12,141 nucleotides of DNA. Origin: Chalciporus piperatus (lineage: Eukaryota; Basidiomycota; Agaricomycetes; Boletales; Boletaceae). The notes under the pieces were generated by a model. The model did not search any database. It was not told the DNA's origin and was given only the letters and a program-made list of their open reading frames with translations. Positions 8,714-12,141 of this stretch are shown piece by piece. Location of the stretch: positions 1 through 12,141 of the forward strand of contig JBBPTG010000458.1 of NCBI GenBank assembly GCA_038093975.1, given 5' to 3'. Position numbers and translations under genes: made by a program. The number at the start of each line of letters is the position of its first letter. The stretch's first letter is position 1.

Positions 8714-8872
8714 TCACCTCCACCTGTCATCTGTCATGCTTGGGTCGTCTTTGATCTGGATGGTCGCTCCTGGACGCAACGCAGGTGGATCTGGCCAGGA
8801 GTAAGGGGTTTCTGGGAGTCGATGCCCCAACCAGACAGAGTCGTCAAACCAGTTCGGAGTCAAAATGCACAC
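8714..8872 (-). pseudogene. BRCT-domain-like fragment
   Basis: On the - strand an open stretch of about 53 codons reads VCILTPNWFDDSVWLGHRL and PETPYSWPDPPALRPGATIQIKDDP before TGA. The pattern of a buried hydrophobic strand followed by TPxWFDDSV, then a short basic helix, is typical of the end of a BRCT domain, a phosphopeptide-binding module of DNA-damage proteins. The proline-rich tail (PYxWPDPPxLRPG) resembles what follows some fungal BRCT domains. I could not find the start of the domain upstream. The piece sits head to tail with the dipeptidase fragment. Which BRCT protein it came from is unknown, and a chance match cannot be excluded. Confidence 0.4.
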
Positions 8873-9461
8873 GTGTGTTTGGGGAGCGGAGTGAAAAGCG
8901 GTGTTGTGCTACAAGATGTGAGAGGTAGGCTGTAGCGAAATGCAAGTTGGAATACCTTGTCGCTCCCTGGGCAAAGGGCAAACGGATGGGTCGCGTCGCG
9001 AGTGGGACCAATGTGTCATCGACCGGTGATGGTGATCTATGGTCGAGATCCCTGGTGGTGGTTGATTCAGTCTGAATCATGTTAGCCTACAACCCTCGTG
9101 AATAGTCAAGCAACAAACCTCTTCCCATTACTGCAAGCGGGAATTGATGGGTGTTACCGGTGCTGCTCTATGCGAGGTGGAATGGGGTCAGAACGATTCC
9201 GTGAAGAAGCTCGCCAGGGCTGTGGCGGGCGCATTGGAGGCGCTTTTGAAAACGGTAGCTGCCAACCCGTTGGGAAACGCAGCAGGTGCTTTAGAGGGAT
9301 ACGGGCCGAGGCATCGCCCGTATCGCTTGGCCCGATGGCAAACTCGGGACAATTTGGTACATGCTTGGCTGGCATTTCCCGCGCCTTCTGTGGGTTCACC
9401 GTCCAGTCACTACCGGACTCGACGTGAAGCGCGGAGCGGTGGTGGCCTGCTCCAAGAACCG
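8873..9461. other. Stretch with no recognisable gene
   Basis: Open frames exist on both strands: + 9098-9427 and 9144-9467 (one Ala/Leu-rich, ARAVAGALEALLKTV), and - 8844-9080 and 9154-9465. They overlap each other, none shows a family motif I recognise, and no splice pattern links them convincingly. The 9150-9450 part is GC-rich, which by itself keeps several frames open. Confidence 0.4.
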
Positions 9462-9716
9462 TCATGAAAGGTAACGGATGGCGACCGGCAAGTGGAGATG
9501 AGCAACCAGGGCGGTCTGTGTTTTTGTTTCGTCGATTGCGCGACGGCTGAGTGGGGTGAGAGGGGAAGGGGGTTTAGAAGGGGCGCTAAAAATCCCACTG
9601 TCGGGGATAACACGCATGAAATCACTACCCGGTAATGAGGTAGTCGCGGTTTTGGTATGTAGGGAGTCGTAGGATGATGTGTGCGAGCCCAAAAGCGCAA
9701 ATTTCGAAAGGATCAC
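9462..9716 (-). other. Possible Ser/Thr/Pro-rich C-terminal coding remnant, unknown
   Basis: An 84-codon open frame on the - strand, starting at an ATG, contains SSYDSLHTKTATTSLPGSD followed by FSAPSKPPSPLTPLSRRAI. This has the look of a disordered fungal protein tail rather than random translation. Just upstream, in another frame (9780-9720), lies SSDTKFSVSWQRCNEPLAFM, directly after a candidate GT-AG intron (GTGAGTATACGG... to ...CCTCAG, about 9861 down to 9807). This could be the 3' part of a decayed gene, but I do not recognise a family. Confidence 0.2.
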
Positions 9717-10275
9717 AGAGCTCTGTTGGACGCTTCCATGAAGGCCAAAGGCTCATTGCATCTCTGCCATGAAACAGAGAACTTCGTATCACTTGACCTG
9801 AGGAACTGGCTCGTAAATGATCGTACCCTGCGATGTTGCACCGTATACTCACCACCAGCTGATGAGCTCCGTAGAAAACAAGTGCACCGAACAGCAATCT
9901 GGTACCCGCTCTGCCGATATCTATAACACAAAAATGCACATAGTCAGGAAGTGGGACTTTGACATGGACGAAGGTTCTCAGAGTATTGACCCTACATGTA
10001 TTCCAGTATGACCAAACTTTGGGCGTGAACATAAGACCACTGGCTCGAACCAAGGACATCAGTAACGCACCTCCAAAAACGCTCGTGCAATGAATTGGGG
10101 GCAGCATACAACCAGCCTGGAATTCTGGAGGAGGGTCGTAGGTGGGGGCAAACCCGCACTGGGCAGCCACTGCACAGCCTCTACAGGTGCAGGGGGAAAG
10201 GCACCTGATGCCATCCACAGCACTGCACCTGGGGAATTGGGTGGGGTCACATGGGGGCATCATCGTTGCGCCCAT
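9625..10275 (-). other. Longest open frame of the window (216 codons), unrecognised
   Basis: The frame is open for 651 bases on the - strand. Its first third is Cys- and Pro-rich (from about 10110 to 10250, where the base composition is also unlike the surroundings). A hydrophobic stretch LLFGALVFYGAHQLVV follows in the middle. At least two plausible GT-AG introns lie inside it: GTGCGTTACTG... to ...ACATGTAG, and GTGAGTATACGG... to ...CCTCAG. The apparent open frame may therefore run through introns of an older gene. No domain is recognised; a transposon-derived or chance origin is equally possible. Confidence 0.2.
10184..10231. repeat. 9-bp perfect inverted repeat with 30-nt loop
   Basis: CAGGTGCAG at 10184-10192 is the exact reverse complement of CTGCACCTG at 10223-10231. 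It lies in a G-rich stretch (10137-10260) whose composition differs from its flanks. It could form a hairpin or be a remnant of a small mobile element; no terminal repeats or target duplications were found. Confidence 0.55.
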
Positions 10276-10332
10276 TTGGAACCATTTTGGAAAGAGCTAA
10301 TAATACATTGAGAATAATGAGGCGCAATGCTA

Positions 10333-10342
10333 ATTACGTAAT
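10333..10342. promoter_or_regulatory. Palindromic ATTACGTAAT, bZIP-site-like
   Basis: This is a perfect 10-bp palindrome containing TTACGTAA, the type of core recognised by many fungal bZIP factors. It lies in a short AT-rich stretch (10295-10376). No intact downstream gene is visible that it could control, so the role is unproven. Confidence 0.25.
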
Positions 10343-10376
10343 AATGTGCTGTGCTCGATCATTATTATTAATCATT

Positions 10377-10404
10377 CCCAAACCAAGAGCGCTCATGGTT
10401 TGGG
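10377..10404. repeat. 28-bp near-perfect palindrome
   Basis: The left arm CCCAAACCA and right arm TGGTTTGGG surround a central self-complementary GAGCGCTC (10387-10394). Folding the 28 bases on their centre gives 13 of 14 complementary pairs, the single mismatch being A/A at 10386 and 10395. It sits at the boundary between an AT-rich stretch and the sequence leading to the RhoGAP fragment. Confidence 0.85.
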
Positions 10405-10666
10405 CTCTTGCCGGAACCCGTATTCCCCTCCTCCGACTACGTTGCCATCGTAGGGGCGATCAGTGTGTCAATCAGCAGACTTGCCCGTTCATCCAACTGA
10501 TCGCTTGTCTGATTCTCAGAGGTCGAAAATTCCGAGGCACGGCTTGCACCGAGCATTCGTTCCGCAATCCACTAGCTACCGCAGGACAGCAAAACGAGTC
10601 GCCGAACATCTTGACGGGTAGGTCTTTGTATCTCCAAGACACCATCGATCTCATCGTATTTTCCAG

Positions 10667-10967
10667 ATGATGGCCGAGGCGCTTGTCGTCGTGTTCAGCC
10701 CAAACCTTTTTCGCGCACCGCAAAACGACTTGCTCTCATCCTAGCCAACATGTGATACCCATTACTCACGCGTGTGCCGCTTTCTAAAGGGCTTGAACGA
10801 GAAACCGACTCTGCCAACAGCCCCGTGTCATAGTTGACAACGATTACGAGACAGAAAACTGAGCGGAAGAAGATGAGACGGAGGCACCGATCGTAGAGGA
10901 GGACGAGGAAGAAGATGAGGGTATCCCTCCATCCTGGCCAACCCACACTGGGGATGAAGAGTTATGA
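10667..10967 (+). pseudogene. RhoGAP-domain protein, end of the GAP domain plus acidic tail
   Basis: RhoGAPs switch off Rho/Cdc42 GTPases. After an AG at 10665-10666 the frame reads MMAEALVVVFSPNLFRAPQND. This is the conserved closing segment of the GAP domain, where the family has MTAEALAVVFSPNLLRAPQNDFA, including the conserved Asn-Leu pair. One base is missing in the next codon: restoring phase gives LILANM, but the actual frame hits TAG just after. Further on, in a frame consistent with the same tail, come NDYETEN, a TGA at 10860-10862, then AEEDETEAPIVEEDEEEDE and a stop at 10965-10967, an acidic tail of the kind such proteins carry. The upstream RhoGAP part with the arginine finger is not recognisable; SLYLQDTIDLI (about 10623-10655) may be a remnant of the preceding helix. 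Confidence 0.72.
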
Positions 10968-11149
10968 ACGTAGTATCGCGCTTGCACTCGCTTGTGGGGA
11001 GGCCCCTTTCTATCCCTTCTCCGTTGGCGAAGAGTTAATCGTGCTGCGTAGTTCCTGTGGCACTCCTTCGCTTCCCGTCACTCCACGGCGCATTCATCGC
11101 TGTTTATCGCGGACGCGTACAAAATTACAAACGCTCCCACGCCGCAGGC

Positions 11150-11535
11150 TCCATGCACTCGTTTTCACAACCCTGCGTTCGTCTGCCCGGAAGTGGTCCT
11201 ACCCTGCATCGCGGATCAACTCTGGTTGGATACCGATGCGAAGGCTTTAGTTGGGTTGACGGAGGAGGACTTAGGTATTTGGAAAATGCCAGAAGGAACA
11301 ACATACGTCGATGGTGGGTTGGTGCCAACGTTCGTTTGTTGCTATCCCTATCCATGTCTCAGTTCCATCCCTCCAGCAGAAAGACAAAGGCCCGAAGAAA
11401 GGAAAAGGCGCTGACGTTGCGAAACGGGAGGCCTAACTGCGTCGGTCCATCGCTGTGACGCTCTCCAAACAAGCATTGGGGTTGCCCGACATTCGTCAAA
11501 GGGACTTGCATTCGTTCGAAGCATCGCCGCTGCGC
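11150..11535 (+). pseudogene. GCN1: Second GCN1 fragment (earlier part of the protein)
   Basis: This piece comes from the part of GCN1 that precedes the HEAT stretch seen at 4057-4680. Visible are ALVFTTL, a one-base frame break near 11173, then FVCPEVVLPCIADQLWLDTDAKALVGLTEEDLGIWKMPEGTTYVD. A probable intron from about 11318 to 11380 (ending CAG) is followed by KDKGPKKGKGADVAK, a TAA at 11436-11438 inside the family's conserved WEAELRRSI-like motif (here REA-stop-LRRSIAVTLSKQ), and in yet another frame RGLAFVRSIAAA to about 11535. Some residues between SKQ and RGL are missing. It is on the + strand like the other piece, but the order is reversed: the earlier protein segment lies about 7 kb downstream. 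It follows the RhoGAP tail by about 180 bases. Confidence 0.8.
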
Positions 11536-11660
11536 TCCGTCCGCCGTCGGTGCGAACGAGGAGACGGTTGCTGCAAACGATGCCACGGTGGGGTATCAAA
11601 TATATCGGTGGAAAGCCGTTACAAGGCACTGCTTCATCAGCAACACTGCAAAAAGTCTGA

Positions 11661-12141
11661 AGTTACTGGAATGACTGGATCAGTTAAACCAGTACGCCAG
11701 TTGCTCAGTTGCCCAGTCATCCAGTCAGCCAGTCATTTCAGTAATCTCATTGGTTCATTAGCCCAGTCACTTCAGTAGATCTCAGTAGCTCAGTAGCCCA
11801 GTGTTCCAGTCATCCAGTTATCTCAGTAGCCTAGTAGCCCAGTGTCCCAGTCATGTAGTCATCTCAGCAGCCTAGTAGCCCAGTGCCCTAGTTATCCAGC
11901 AATCCAGTTGTCTCATTACTCCAGCCATTCAGTATTCCAGTATTCCAGTAATCTAGTCACTCAGTGGTCCAGTAATCCAGTAGTCTCAGTAATCCAGTCA
12001 CTCAGTGATCCAGTAATCTAGTCACTCCAGTCACTCCAGTCACACAAGTGACACCAGTAACCCAGTCACCAGTCACTCCCAGTCACCTCAGTAACCCAGT
12101 AATCCAGTCACCCAGTCACCTCAGTAATCCAGTCACCCAGT
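11661..12141. repeat. CCAGT/CAGTAATC minisatellite with 41-bp higher-order period; runs off the window
   Basis: From about 11680 to the window end the sequence is an irregular tandem array of 7-10-bp units built on CCAGT (CCAGTCA, CAGTAATC, CAGTCACC, TAGTAGCC). Three adjacent 41-bp copies start at 11781, 11822 and 11863, and two more 41-bp copies of a related variant start at 11946 and 11987. The last 80 bases use a CAGTCACCTCAGTAA variant. The first two units (11664-11679, ACTGGAATGACTGGA) are in the opposite orientation. The array continues past 12141. Confidence 0.93.

Noticed and set aside
9098..9467. Overlapping + strand frames, one Ala/Leu-rich
   Set aside because: Three long frames on two strands overlap in GC-rich DNA. 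None has a recognisable motif, so none can be preferred.
11661..12141. CRISPR array
   Set aside because: The units are 7-10 bp, imperfect, without constant-length spacers, and the surroundings are eukaryotic.
1..12141. Helitron or Pack-type transposon carrying the captured gene pieces
   Set aside because: The fragment collection fits that idea, and fungal Helitrons are known. However, I found no transposase or Rep/helicase sequence, no paired terminal inverted repeats, no target duplications, and no convincing CTRR-plus-hairpin end. It remains a speculation.

Overview
The window looks like a fungal nuclear genome, most likely a basidiomycete (Agaricomycetes-like). The recognisable genes carry many short introns (about 48-70 nt) with GT-AG ends, and their protein families match basidiomycete housekeeping genes. 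I see no tRNA, rRNA, CRISPR array or complete transposon. Family assignments come from recognising protein motifs by eye; no database search was possible.

The main impression is a cluster of broken, intron-bearing gene pieces. On the + strand: a possible small gene (283-820); a piece of an 8-amino-7-oxononanoate-synthase-like enzyme (about 1575-2193); joined directly to it, the HAMP-repeat and H-box part of a Nik1/Os-1-type hybrid histidine kinase (2194-4056); joined to that, a piece of the translation regulator GCN1 (4057-4680). On the - strand: a nearly full-length Gfo/Idh/MocA (dihydrodiol-dehydrogenase-like) gene in nine exons (6475-4880), a SEC13 WD40 gene lacking its C-terminus (8086-6805), an M19 membrane dipeptidase N-terminal piece (8640-8199) and a short BRCT-like piece (8872-8714). 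Back on the + strand: the end of a RhoGAP gene (10667-10967) and a second, different GCN1 piece (about 11150-11535).

Almost every one of these has stop codons, one-base frame breaks or missing segments, yet the introns are retained. The pieces therefore arose from genomic DNA rather than reverse-transcribed mRNA. Some frame breaks lie in short base runs, so poor consensus quality may account for part of the damage. It cannot explain the truncations, the joins between unrelated genes or the internal deletions.

The stretch 8873-10666 holds no gene I recognise, but has a 28-bp near-perfect palindrome and a 9-bp inverted repeat. The window ends inside an irregular CCAGT/CAGTAATC minisatellite (11661-12141) with a clear 41-bp higher-order period. 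Decayed gene pieces beside a satellite suggest a subtelomeric, pericentromeric or otherwise rearranged region. The genes do not form a functional pathway together.
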